Origin: Medakamo hakoo
Taxonomy: Eukaryota; Chlorophyta; Trebouxiophyceae; Coccomyxaceae
Direction: 5' to 3'
DNA length: 64,000 nucleotides
NCBI GenBank assembly: GCA_026636295.1
Contig: CP089453.1
Coordinates: 248,001 to 312,000, forward strand
Position numbers and translations under genes: made by a program. The notes under the pieces were generated by a model. The model was given only the letters and a program-made list of their open reading frames with translations. It had not been told where the DNA came from and did not search any database. This document shows positions 31,509-41,481 of this stretch, piece by piece (positions within the stretch are counted from its first letter, which is position 1; each line of letters opens with the position of its first letter).

Positions 31509-33134
31509 ATGTCCGCTGCGGGCGGCCAGCAGAGCGTGGTTCCGTTTGTCGTCTCCCCGCAAAAAATCAGGAGCCCCGGCTGCCCCCCAACGCGCCGGCA
31601 CCCGGCATGCCCACCCACCGCGCCTGAGGCAGCACTGGTCATCCTGTTGCGCCTGGTCCTCAAAGAGATGGAGGACCAGGCGTCCGCCGACGCCAGCGGC
31701 GGGGGCGGCAGCAATGCGCCTGCCCGCCCGCCGACCACCCCGGCGGGCGAGCAGGAGGACACACAGGCGCCCGCCCACCCGTTTGCCCTGTCCACCTTCT
31801 CCTGCCCCGTCTGCCTGGACCTCATGTACAAGCCGTGCGTCGCCTCCCCCTGCGCGCACTGCCTGTGCTTCTGGTGCCACCACCGGGCGATGGACGCTTT
31901 CTCGGCGTCGGCCTGCCCGCTGTGCCGGCAGGCTTTCCGCCACCAGGCGGGCGTGTGCGCGCCGCTCCACCGTTTCCTGGCCGCGGCCTTTCCGGCGGAG
32001 TTTGCGGCCCGGGAGGCTGAAGTGAAAGCGGAGGAGGGCGAGCACGGCGTCGCCAGCATGGACGTCGAACCGGCCGACGACGACGGCGCGGGACAGGACG
32101 GCGGCCCGCTCTCGCCGTCCGCCTGGCGCTGTGCCGCGCCGGCCTGCGGCCGCCTGCTCGCCCGGCCGACCGCCCTGCTGTGCGGCCACGTCGTGTGCGC
32201 GGCCTGCGTGCCACCATCGTCCCGCCCGGCCTGCCAAAAGTGCGGCCGCCCGGGCCGGGCGGCCGGCGCCGGCCCGCCCCGGCCGTGCCCGCTGCTGGCG
32301 GAAGTGGTGGGCGGGCTCTTCCCGGGCGCGTACGCGGCGCGCCTGGCCGAGGACGGCGGCGGGGTGGGCGGTGAGGGTGCGGCGCCGTCGTCGCCCGCCG
32401 GCGAAGGCGGGGGTGGGCCCGGCGGACCGCCGGCCACCGCCGCCGCCGCCGCCGCCCCGCCACGCCCGCGCCCGCTGCCCCCTGCCCGCCCGTTCACCCA
32501 TTTTGGCGTCGGCTGCGACGCGTGCGGCGCCTACCCCATCACCGGCCGCCGCTACCAGTGTGCCGACTGCCCTGAAGCCATCGGCTTTGACGTGTGCGGC
32601 GACTGCTTTGATGGCGGGGCGGTCGGCGGGACGGGGCGGTTCGCCCAGGCGCACACGGCCGACCACACGCTGCGGGAGGTCGTGCCCGTGCGGACGGGCT
32701 TGCACGTGCTGCAGGACTTGAACCCTGACTTGTCCGTCGACGCCATCCTGCGCCTGCGCGCGCTGGCGGTCGAGGACGAAGAGGGCGGCGGCGGCGGCGG
32801 CGGCGCCCGCCCGCCTGTGCCCCCCGACCCCGTCGCGGCGTCGTCCATCCTCATCGAAGAAGAGGCAGGGGCGGGCGGAGGGGCCGCCCCTCCTCCGGCT
32901 CCTGGCGACGTAGCCGTCGAACTGGACCACGCCGCCTTACCACCCGACTTCCCGTTCCAGGGCGTCGACGAGTTTCTCGCCTTCTTTAGCCGCGTGGAGG
33001 ACCGAGCCGCGGCGGGCCAACCACCGTCGCCGGAGGATGAGGACATTTTGCGGCGCTTCTTCCCGCACCTGTGGGCGGCAGGGGAATTACCGGAAGGGTG
33101 GGGGTCTGAAGATGAAGGGGGTGGAGGCGGGTAG
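31509..33134 (+). CDS. PRT1: PRT1-type N-degron E3 ubiquitin ligase (RING + ZZ)
   Basis: Plant PRT1 recognises proteins with aromatic N-termini and ubiquitinates them. 541 residues. RING 1 lies at about 97-140: FSCPVCLDLMYKPCVASPCA followed by HCLCFWCHHRAM and ACPLCRQAF. A second Cys-rich finger at about 207-255 has CAAPACGRLLARPTALLCGH and then CAACVPP and CQKCGRP. The ZZ finger at about 334-390 has HFGVGCDACGAYPITGRRYQ then CADCPEAIGFDVCGDCF and HTADHTLREV, very close to the Arabidopsis PRT1 ZZ domain. The C-terminus is acidic with VDEFLAFFSRVEDR. The start at 31509 lies 32 bases from the opposite gene, and its first 55 residues look weak, so the Met at 31668 (MEDQASADAS) is a serious alternative. 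The stop codon falls in a 36-base tandem repeat. Confidence 0.88.
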   Translation: MSAAGGQQSVVPFVVSPQKIRSPGCPPTRRHPACPPTAPEAALVILLRLVLKEMEDQASADASGGGGSNAPARPPTTPAGEQEDTQAPAHPFALSTFSCPVCLDLMYKPCVASPCAHCLCFWCHHRAMDAFSASACPLCRQAFRHQAGVCAPLHRFLAAAFPAEFAAREAEVKAEEGEHGVASMDVEPADDDGAGQDGGPLSPSAWRCAAPACGRLLARPTALLCGHVVCAACVPPSSRPACQKCGRPGRAAGAGPPRPCPLLAEVVGGLFPGAYAARLAEDGGGVGGEGAAPSSPAGEGGGGPGGPPATAAAAAAPPRPRPLPPARPFTHFGVGCDACGAYPITGRRYQCADCPEAIGFDVCGDCFDGGAVGGTGRFAQAHTADHTLREVVPVRTGLHVLQDLNPDLSVDAILRLRALAVEDEEGGGGGGGARPPVPPDPVAASSILIEEEAGAGGGAAPPPAPGDVAVELDHAALPPDFPFQGVDEFLAFFSRVEDRAAAGQPPSPEDEDILRRFFPHLWAAGELPEGWGSEDEGGGGG

Positions 33135-33199
33135 AGGCGACGACGACGGGGCGCGGGAGCAGGCGGGTAGAGGCGACGACGACGGGGCGCGGGAGCAGG
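33126..33199. repeat. 36-base tandem repeat spanning the PRT1 stop codon
   Basis: Two essentially perfect copies, with the unit starting at CGGGTAGAGGCGACGACGAC (33128 and 33164). The TAG at 33132-33134 is the PRT1 stop, and the second copy repeats the same TAG downstream. Near-identity suggests a recent event. Confidence 0.9.
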
Positions 33200-33335
33200 C
33201 GGGCGGCGTGTTAGAGAGAAAACGGAAAGAGCAGCAGCCAGTGTTGATGGGGAGAGGCGGACAAAAACAAATGCCTCCCCCCCCGCACTTTTTCATTCCG
33301 CCCTGCTGCCTTCCCCAGCGGGGCACGCCCATCCC

Positions 33336-34481
33336 ATGGCGGCCTTCCCAGGCCCGAGCCCGTCGCCCTGGGCGGCGGCGGGCGGCTGGCCTGCACGGGC
33401 GGCAGACGACGGCGCCCAGGCGTCGCCCCCCCTCCCCAGCCTCGACCCGGCCCTCCTCCCGCCCGGCCTGTCCCTGCGCCGCCTCGGCCCGGCCGACCGG
33501 CAGGCCCTGGAAGCCCAGCACGCCACCCTGTTCCCCGTCGATTATGAGCCGGCTTTTTATACGGCCGTCACCACAGGGTCCGACGGCGTCTTTGGCGCCG
33601 GCCTGTTTGAAACAGGCGGCGACGGCGCGCTCGTCGCGTTTGCCACCGCCCGGGCCGTGCCCTGGTGGGAGCTGTCCGCCGCCGACGCCGCCGCCCTGGG
33701 CCTCTCCCCGCCGCCGGGCGCGCTCAGCCGGGATGGCACGCCCCACACGTCGGGCGGACCGGGCGCGGGACCGCCGCCGCCGGCGCCCCCCTCGCCCGTC
33801 GCCGCGGTATACGTGCTGACTCTGGGCGTCGGCTCGCCCGCCCACCGCCGCTCCGGCGCGGGCCGGGTCCTCATGGCGGCCGTCGCGGCCGCCGCGTCGG
33901 CCTGGGGCGCGCGCGCGGTCTACCTGCACGTGGCTGCCTTCAACACGGACGCGCTGGCGTTCTACGCGTCCTTGGGGCGGGGGGAGGAGGGCGGCGGGGG
34001 CGAGGGCGGGCGGGGCGCCGCGCCGGCCGGGGAGCCTTCGTACCTCCACGCCCGGACGCTGCCCGCCTTCTACTCCATTCCCAAGCGGCCGCCGGTCCCG
34101 GGCGTGACGCGGTACGACGCCCACCTGCTGGTGGCGAGGGTGGAGGAGGGCGGCGGGGTGGGCGGGCGCCCGCCGCCGTCGCGCTGCCCGCCGCCTGCCT
34201 GGTCGCGGGCGTCGCCGCTGGCCTCGCCGCCGCTGCTGACGCCGGCGGAAGCGGAGGGCGGCGGGCGGAGGGGCCAGCCTGCGGCGGGCGCACCACCGTC
34301 CGTGCTGGCCGGCTGGGCGCGGGCGGTGTGGGAGCGCCTGCCGCCCGCCCCTGCCTGGGCGCGGCGCCTGTTTCGGATGGAAGGGGGAGGCGGGGGAGGC
34401 GGCGGCGCGGGGGAAGGCGGGCAGCGGGCGGCCGCGCCGCCGCGGCCGCGCCCGCCCGTCGTGGTGGGAGACGTCATTTAG
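33336..34481 (+). CDS. NAA60: N-alpha-acetyltransferase NAA60 (GNAT family)
   Basis: Acetylates N-termini of membrane proteins facing the cytosol (Golgi in animals, plasma membrane in plants). 381 residues, single exon. The GNAT fold begins at LSLRRLGPADRQALEAQHAT, then FPVDYEPAFYTAVT (NAA60 FPxxYPxxxY). AAVYVLTLGVGSPAHRRSGA followed by GRVLM holds the acetyl-CoA loop (R/Q-x-x-G-x-G/A position). AVYLHVAAFNTDALAFYASL and AFYSIPKRP then RYDAHLLV complete the match. A 60-residue Pro/Gly insertion interrupts strand 3-4. The C-terminal segment SVLAGWARAVWERLPPAPAW, then ARRLFRM, has the hydrophobic/basic spacing of an amphipathic helix, the device NAA60 uses to sit on membranes. The start ATG has a CCCATGG context. 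Confidence 0.88.
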   Translation: MAAFPGPSPSPWAAAGGWPARAADDGAQASPPLPSLDPALLPPGLSLRRLGPADRQALEAQHATLFPVDYEPAFYTAVTTGSDGVFGAGLFETGGDGALVAFATARAVPWWELSAADAAALGLSPPPGALSRDGTPHTSGGPGAGPPPPAPPSPVAAVYVLTLGVGSPAHRRSGAGRVLMAAVAAAASAWGARAVYLHVAAFNTDALAFYASLGRGEEGGGGEGGRGAAPAGEPSYLHARTLPAFYSIPKRPPVPGVTRYDAHLLVARVEEGGGVGGRPPPSRCPPPAWSRASPLASPPLLTPAEAEGGGRRGQPAAGAPPSVLAGWARAVWERLPPAPAWARRLFRMEGGGGGGGGAGEGGQRAAAPPRPRPPVVVGDVI

Positions 34482-34743
34482 TGTGCAGCAGCAAAGATGA
34501 GAGTTTTGTTTTTTTTGTAGCGAGTAGGTGTGTTGGGAAAAAGCAGAGAGCTCTCTGTGCCTGCCTCCCCGCGCACTTTTCACTGTTCCGCGGCGCGGCG
34601 GCTCTCTCTTTGCACGCACGGCCAGCCACAGCCCACGACACCGCCGCCCCACCCCGCTCCATAGGTGGCAGCCACGGTATTTGCCACACCCTCCGCGACC
34701 GCTCACACGCCCAGGAGGCGCGCTACGCCGACCGGAAACCATC

Positions 34744-37700
34744 ATGGGCGGCGTCGCGCGGCCGCCGCCGCCGCCGGCCGACGCGCCCGTCCCACCGGAA
34801 CTCGAGGCCCTGGCCGCGCCGCACGTCCAATCATTTGACTATTTCTTGGATGCTGGCCTGCAAGCGGTATTTGACGGGCTGGACGCGGTGGAGGTGCGTG
34901 CGTGGAACAGGCAGGGGCGGGGCGACGCGTGCGGGGCATTGCGCCGGCGGGCTAGCCGTCGGGCGCGCGCCCCCCGACCTTTCACCCTCCGCCTTCCCTC
35001 CCTCACGCCCGCCCCGTGTGTCCGTCCACACAACCACACCACCAGGTCGACCTCCCGGGCCAGCCCGACACGTCCATGCGGTACTGGCTGCACTCCCCGA
35101 CCGTGTCGCCCCCCACCCGGGACGGCGCGGCGCCGGGCGCCGACGCCCGCCTCTTCCCGCGCGACTGCCGCGAGGCGGGGACGACCTACCGCGCCCCGCT
35201 CACCGCCACACTGTCCTGGGCGACCGCGGCGCCGCCGGACCCCGCGACGGGCGAGCCCGGACCACTGACGGGGCCGACGGCCTCCATTCCCGTCAAGTTG
35301 GGCGGCCTGCCCATCATGGTCAAGTCGCGCGCGTGCACGCTGCGCGGCGCGTCGTCCGCGCGCCTGGTCGCGGCAAAGGAGGAGGCCGTCGAGTTCGGCG
35401 GCCACTTCATCGCCAACGGCATCGACCGCGTCCTGCGCGCCATCATCCAGCAGCGGCGGCACACGGTGCTGGCCCTGCGCCGCGGCGCGTACGCCAAGCG
35501 GGGGCCCGGCTTCAGCGACTTGGCGGCCGTCGTGCGGTGCGTGCGCCCCGACGAGTCGTCCGTCACCGTCCGCTGCCACTACCTGGCCGGCGGCGGCGCG
35601 TCGTTTGCGCTGACCATCGGCCGGGCCGAGTTCTTCGTGCCCGCGGGCCTGGTGCTGAGGGCGCTGGGCGACGCGACGGACCGGGAGCTGTACGACGCGA
35701 TTGTGGGGCCGTCCCCGCGTGGCGGCGCGACCGACGGGCGGCCGCCCGCGCCGGGGGCCGCCCCACCCCCGCCGCCGGCCGCCGTCGCGGACGCGGCGGA
35801 GGCCATCGTCCGCCAGGCCGCGGCGCGGGGCGTGCGCACCCGGGCGGCGTGCCTGGCCCACCTCGGCGCCGCCTTCCGTGCGGCGCTGGCCGACGCGGCG
35901 GGCGCCGACCCGGCGGCGGGCTGGTGCCCGCTCGCCCGCCTGAGCGACGCGGCCGTCGGCGCCCGCCTCGTCCGCGACCGCCTGTTCGTCCACTTGCCCG
36001 ACCCGGCCGACAAGCTGGCGTACGGTCTGGCCCTCATCCGCCGCCTCCTCGCCGCGGCGTCCGGCGCGGCGGGCGAGGACGACGCGGACGCGGCGACGGC
36101 GCACGAAATCCTGTTGCCGGGCGCCGTGCTGGCCTGCCTGTGCCGCGACCGCTTGGGCGAAGGCCTCGCCTCCCTGGCCGCCACCATCTCGCGCGACGTC
36201 GCCCGCGGCCGCGAAGGGAGCGGCGACCCCACCGACCCGGGCGACGCGGCCTACGTGTCCCGCGTCGCGGCGTCCCGCCTGCCCGACCTGGGCGGCCGCG
36301 TGGAGTACCTCCTGAACACGGGCAACCTGGTCACCCGCCCGGGCGGCGGCGGCGACCTGCCCCAGGCGTCGGGCTTCTCCATCGTCGCCGAGCGCTTGAA
36401 CTGGTCGCGCTACGTCTCCCACTTCCGGTCCGTGCACCGGGGCGCGTACTTTGCCCAGCTGCGCACGACGGCCGTGCGCAAGCTGCGGCCGGAGGGGTGG
36501 GGCTTCCTGTGCCCCGTCCACACGCCCGACGGCGCGCCGTGCGGCCTGCTCAACCACCTGGCCGCGGCGTGCCGCGTCGTGGCGGGGCGCGGGGCGGAGC
36601 GCGGCGCGGCCGCGTCGGCGGCCGCGGCGTCCATCCTGGCGGGCGCGGGCGCGCTGCCGCTGCCGGCCGGGCCGGGCGCGGCCGCCTGCCCGCCGTCGCC
36701 GGCCTACCTGGAAGTCGTGATCGACGGCCGCTTTTACGGCGCGCTGCCGTCGGCCCGGGCGGCGTCCGCCGTGGCGGCCCTACGCGCGGCCAAGTCTGCG
36801 GCGCTGGCTGCTGAAGGAGGCGGCGGCGGCGGCGCCGACGTCGGTCAGGTGAGGTGGAGGTGATGGGGTGGGCGGGGCGAGCCAAAAAAAAAACACACAC
36901 ACGCCGCCAACAAAACGCAGCGGGCGGTCTTTGCCTTTTCAATGGTTCGGTGTGCGGCGCGTGGGGGGGGGGGCGGCCTTCAGTGCCCCCCCCCTCCCAC
37001 CCCCCGCCCCGGCCGCCCAACACTACCCGTGGTACCCCCGCGTCGGACGGCAGGCTAGAATGAGAGAGAAAATGAGAGCGCGCACCGTTTCGTGTGTGGC
37101 GCCCCATGGGCGGTTTTTACCTTCCCGCGCCGGGGTGCTCAGTCGGTGCGTCGCACACACTCACACGCCTCACTGGCGTCCCTTCCACCCCCCCCCCTCC
37201 CACCCCAACACACAGGGCCTGCCGTCTCACACGGAGGTCGTCCTCATCCCGCCCGAACGCGGGGGGCCCTACCCGGGCCTGTACGTTTTCACGGGCCCCG
37301 GGCGCATGGCCCGCCCCGTCCTGCGGCTGGACGGCGGCGGCTCCGACCCGACGGCCGGGTCGCCCGAACTCATCGGCCCCCTGGAACAGGCTTTCCTGGC
37401 CGTGCGCTGCCCCGACGGCGGGGCGGGCGGCACCCCCGGCGTGGCCTTCACCCACGCCGAGCTCCACGCGGGCGCGCCCCTGTCGGTGGTGGCCTCCCTG
37501 ACGCCCTTTTCAAATTACAACCAGTCGCCGCGCAACATGTATCAGTGCCAGATGGCCAAGCAGACGATGGGGACGCCCGCCCTGGCGCTGCCGCACCGGG
37601 CGGACGGCAAGCTGTACCGCCTGCACACGCCGCAGACCCCGATCGCGCGGTGCGGCGCGTCGCACGCGGCGTACGCGGTGGACGACTACCCGTCGGGCAC

Positions 37701-39592
37701 AAACGCGATCGTCGCCGTCGCCGCGGCCACGGGGTACGACATGGAGGACGCCATGATCCTGAACGCGGCCTCCGTCCAGCGGGGGTTTGCGGCCGGGTCC
37801 GTCATTAAGACGGAGGCCCTGGACGTGCGGGATGGGAGGGGTGGGGGCGGCGGCAAGCCGACGGCGGTCTTTGGTCCCGACCTGTCCCCCGACAAGCGGG
37901 GCGGCCCGCCCCCGTCGTCCTCCCGCCCGTCGACCGCCTTTGGCCAAGACCTGCCCGCCCCCGTCGCCGCCCCGCCCGGCACCCCCGCCCGCCCGGACCT
38001 CCACCCGGTCGGCGCCCACAAGGACGCGGACCGCGTCGACGCCGACGGCCTGCCGCACGTCGGCGCGGTCGTTTATCCGGGCCAGGCGTACGCGTGCACC
38101 GTCGACGGGTCGACCGGCCGGGCGTCGTCCTCCAAGCTCAAGGGCGAGGAAGTCGCGGTCGTGGACCGGGTGACGGTCATCGGGTCCGGCGGCGGGGCCG
38201 CCGCGGCGTCCGGCGCGCGGCGGGGCGGCGGCGGTGGCGGGTCGGCACAGCCCGGCATCGTGCGCGCAAACGTCGTGCTGCGCCTCGCCCGCCCGCCCGT
38301 GGTGGGCGACAAGTTCTCGTCCCGCCACGGCCAGAAGGGCGTCCTGTCCCGCCAGTGGCCGGACGCGGACATGCCGTACTGCGAGGCGACGGGCGTGCGG
38401 CCGGACCTGTTGATCAACCCGCACGCCTTTCCCTCGCGCATGACCATCGGCATGCTCGTCGAATCCCTGGCCTCCAAGGCGGGCGCGCTGGGCGGCCACT
38501 TCATCGACGCGACGCCCTTTGCGGGCATGGGCTACGACGAGGGCGGCGGCGGTGCCGACCCGTCACAGCACCCGGCCGCGTCGTTTGGCGCGGCGCTGGA
38601 GGCGGCCGGGTACGCGCGCACGGGCGCGGAGACGATGGTGTGCGGGTCCACGGGCGAGCGCTTTTCCGCCGACATCTTCGTGGGGCCCGTCTACTACCAG
38701 CGCCTGCGCCACATGGTCTCCGACAAGTTCCAGGTGCGCTCCACCGGGCCCGTCAACGCCCTGACGCGCCAGCCCATCAAGGGCCGCAAGTTCGGCGGCG
38801 GCATCCGGTTCGGCGAGATGGAACGCGACGGCCTGCTGTCCCACGGCGCGTCGGCGCTGCTCTTCGACCGCCTGCACGCGTCGTCCGACTACTCCGTCGC
38901 GGACGTGTGCGGGGGGTGCGGGTCCCTGCTGGCGCCGTCCGTGCTGAAGCGGGCGGCGGGCGCGGTGGCGGCCCACCTGGCGGATGCGGGCGGCAGAGGT
39001 GAGTCCTTTTTTGTGGGAGGGGGGCTGTGTGCGACGCGCGCGACTTGCTTCCAACCCGCGGCACATTAAGCCGGTGCGCTCGCCGTCCGTGGAGTGGGAG
39101 GGTCGGCGGCGTGGGGCGGCGGAGCCGCGCGCCCCGAGGCGCAGGAAAGCATGGATGGGTGGGGGGCGCCGGCCCACGGGCACAGGCTCCCCCCGCCCGC
39201 CGTGGCCTTCCAGCGCGCCGCGGGGCGGGCGCCCCACCGCACTGCCAAACCCGCGCCTGTCCGCCCTCCCCCCCCTCCACACCCTCCGTGGCTTGCTTTC
39301 AGCACGACTAGTGCCCGCGCAGATCGAAACTGGATTCTTGCCACAATGTCTGGCCGCGTGCAACAGAGCCTCCCCGCGCCGCCGCGGTCCTACCGGCGCC
39401 CGACAATCTCTCACCCGCCCACCCCCCTTTTTCCCTTGCGTTGGCCCAGGCTCTGCCGCGCCGCGCGTCGTCTGCCGCGCCTGCGGTTCGTCCTCAGCCG
39501 TGCGCCGGGTCGCCGTGCCGTACGTGTTCCGGTACCTGGCCACTGAACTGGCGGCTATGAACATCAAGACGACGCTGGCGGTCGCGCCTTGA
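34744..39592 (+). CDS. RPA2: RNA polymerase I second largest subunit (RPA135/RPA2)
   Basis: The beta-like catalytic subunit making rRNA in the nucleolus. Exons 34744-34893, 35046-36848, 37216-38998 and 39450-39592 (1292 residues), with phases 0, 0 and 1 consistent. In order: HVQSFDYFLDAGL (Pol I-type start), IPVKLGGLPIMVKSRACTLR, GGHFIANGIDRVLRAIIQQR, the lobe, then WSRYVSHFRSVHRGAYFAQL and GWGFLCPVHTPDGAPCGLLN (fork). Exon 3 has GYDMEDAMILN, VVGDKFSSRHGQKGVLS (hybrid binding, invariant Lys-Gly-x-x) and NPHAFPSRMTIGMLVESLAS, then GRKFGGGIRFGEMERDGLLS. A C4 zinc ribbon is split by intron 3: CGGCG in exon 3, CRACG in exon 4. It ends AAMNIKTTLAVAP. RPA-specific AFPSRMT and HTEVVLIP favour Pol I over Pol II or III. 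Introns are 152, 367 and 451 bases. Confidence 0.95.
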
Positions 39593-39932
39593 AGGAGGGG
39601 GAGCGGGCGGAGGGGTGAGAGGGTGGTGTGTTTGTGTGCCCGTCTTCCTTTTTTCGTTTTTTTCACACGCACGCACACACACGCGCACACACGCCACCCG
39701 CCCCGCCAGCGGGGTCTCACTAGTAACTCACACGCACGCACACGCACACACGCACCGCGAAACCCCCCAAAATAAACTCCTCGCTCGCACCACACTTCGA
39801 CGCCCAAAACCAGTCATCCCGCCCACTCCAACGCGTGCGCGCGCCCGGGCGCTCGCTGGGTGTGGCCGCGGCCCGGCGCCAGGCGCCGCCGCAGACGGGC
39901 GCGTGTGCGGGCGCCGTCCCCACCCCGCCCCC
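39593..39932. other. Convergent intergenic region with CA-type microsatellites
   Basis: 340 bases between the 3' ends of RPA135 and the headpiece gene. It contains two interrupted CACACG-type repeats (about 39665-39693 and 39727-39757) and a T-rich patch at 39648-39663. No gene was seen. Confidence 0.7.
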
Positions 39933-41285
39933 TCAAAACAGCCCCGCCCCCTTCTTCGCTTGCACCTGCTTCCACTGCGGCAGCGCGGCGAACGCCGCCC
40001 GGCTCAGGTCGCCAAACGCGGCGCCCCACTCGGCGTCCGCCAGGTAGGCTTCCTTGCGGCTCGCGTCAATGCCGTCGTCGGGGCCCATCTTTTTGAGGTC
40101 GGCCAGCGGGAAGGTGCGGCCGGAGCCGGGCGGGATGGCGGCGGCGGCTCGTGCGGGGGGCGGGGGCGCCGCCGCCGCCGCCGGCGCCGCCGGCGCCGCC
40201 GTGCCGTTGGCGAGCGGGCCGCCGCCCCCACCCACGGCGGTCGGCGTCCGGGCGGCCAGCGGGTCGACAAACCCGCCGCGCGAGTCCCGGCGCGCGCGGA
40301 CGGCCGCCAGCACGCGCATCATTTCGGGGAGGTCATCGCCGTCGGCGGCGCCGGCGGCGGGCGCGGTTTTAGGCGCGGCGGCGGCGGCCGGGCGCAGCCT
40401 GGGCGGTGCTTCCGTGGCCGCGAGTAGGCTGGACGGCTTGGGCGGCGCCGCCGCGGCCGCAGGCGGCGGCGCTGCCGCGGGTGCAGGGGAGGCCGGCTTG
40501 GGCGACGACGCCCCGCGCGCGCCCGGCGCGGCGGCGGCGCCAGGCGCGGCGGGTGGAGACGCTGGCTGCCCGGCGGGCGGACGTGTGGGGGGCGCCGCCT
40601 CGGGTTTGGGAGGCGCCGCCGCCGTCGCCACCGCCGCCGTCTCCGGCTTGGACCCGCCTGCTTCGGGAGCCACAGCCGGCGGCGGCGACGGTGGGCGCAG
40701 GCGGGAGGGCGGCGCAGGCGCCGCGGCGGCGACGGTCGCCTCGCCGTCGTCGGCCGACGCGGCTTCGCTCCCGCCCGCGCTGCTGCCGCTGCCGCCGCCG
40801 CCGCCGCCGCCCTTGTTTTTCTTCTTCTTTTTCTTGCCACCGGCCGCTGCAGCAGCAGCAACAGCAGTGCCCGCGCCGGCCGTCACAAAGGGCGTGGGCA
40901 CGGCGCCGGCCAGCTTGGCGCCGGCAGGCTTCGGCGCAGCCGAGGGAGACGCCGGCGCGCGCGGGGACGGCGCCAGCGCCGCTTCCGCCGCGGCCACGGC
41001 GCCGGCCGTGCCCGGCACGGTGGGCGCGGGCGCGGCGCCCGTGGCGACGGCCAAGGGTGTCGGGACGCCGCCAGGAGGAGGGGCGGCGACCGCGGACGCC
41101 GGGCGCGGGACGGCCACAAAGCCGTCGGTGTCCTGGGGGAGGGTGGGGGAGGAGGCCGCCCCGGTGGTCGCTGTTGCGGGCGACCGTTGGGCGGGCGCGG
41201 CCGCGGCCGGCTGCGCCGGCTGCGGGCTCGTCCCACCGCTCTTCGGCTTTTGCGCCGGATGGTTCATCGAGCTGCCGTCCTGCAT
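39933..41285 (-). CDS. Villin-headpiece protein with long disordered region
   Basis: 450 residues, single exon. The last 60 residues are a headpiece domain: RTFPLADLKKMGPDDGIDAS, then RKEAYLADAEWGAAFGDLSR and FAALPQWKQVQAKKGAGLF. These match the consensus (YP..L...P.GID..rkE.YLsdeeF...FGM...eF..LPxWKQ..KK..gLF), including the buried Phe residues, Pro-Trp and the KK patch that binds F-actin. The preceding 380 residues are Ala/Pro/Thr-rich with a KKKKKKNK cluster; no gelsolin repeats are present. It could be an actin-bundling scaffold or a headpiece fused to an unrelated linker. The Met at 41285 was chosen; upstream the frame remains open to 42014, but that region is antisense to the GON4L exon, so it was not included. 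Confidence 0.75.
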   Translation of the reverse strand: MQDGSSMNHPAQKPKSGGTSPQPAQPAAAAPAQRSPATATTGAASSPTLPQDTDGFVAVPRPASAVAAPPPGGVPTPLAVATGAAPAPTVPGTAGAVAAAEAALAPSPRAPASPSAAPKPAGAKLAGAVPTPFVTAGAGTAVAAAAAAGGKKKKKKNKGGGGGGGSGSSAGGSEAASADDGEATVAAAAPAPPSRLRPPSPPPAVAPEAGGSKPETAAVATAAAPPKPEAAPPTRPPAGQPASPPAAPGAAAAPGARGASSPKPASPAPAAAPPPAAAAAPPKPSSLLAATEAPPRLRPAAAAAPKTAPAAGAADGDDLPEMMRVLAAVRARRDSRGGFVDPLAARTPTAVGGGGGPLANGTAAPAAPAAAAAPPPPARAAAAIPPGSGRTFPLADLKKMGPDDGIDASRKEAYLADAEWGAAFGDLSRAAFAALPQWKQVQAKKGAGLF

Positions 41286-41481
41286 CAGGTCAGCGCGGAA
41301 AAGAGAGTGGGCACGGGCGGGACGGGCCGCGGGGTCCGTCTCGAGAAAACGGCCCTGTGGAGTTTTGGACGAATGGTGCCAGGCAGTCGCGGGGCCGCGG
41401 GCGCGCGCACTCTCCCTCCCTCCCCACAGGCGCAACAAACAAGGACGCGCGCGGGGGCACCCAAAAACCCGCGCACCCGCC

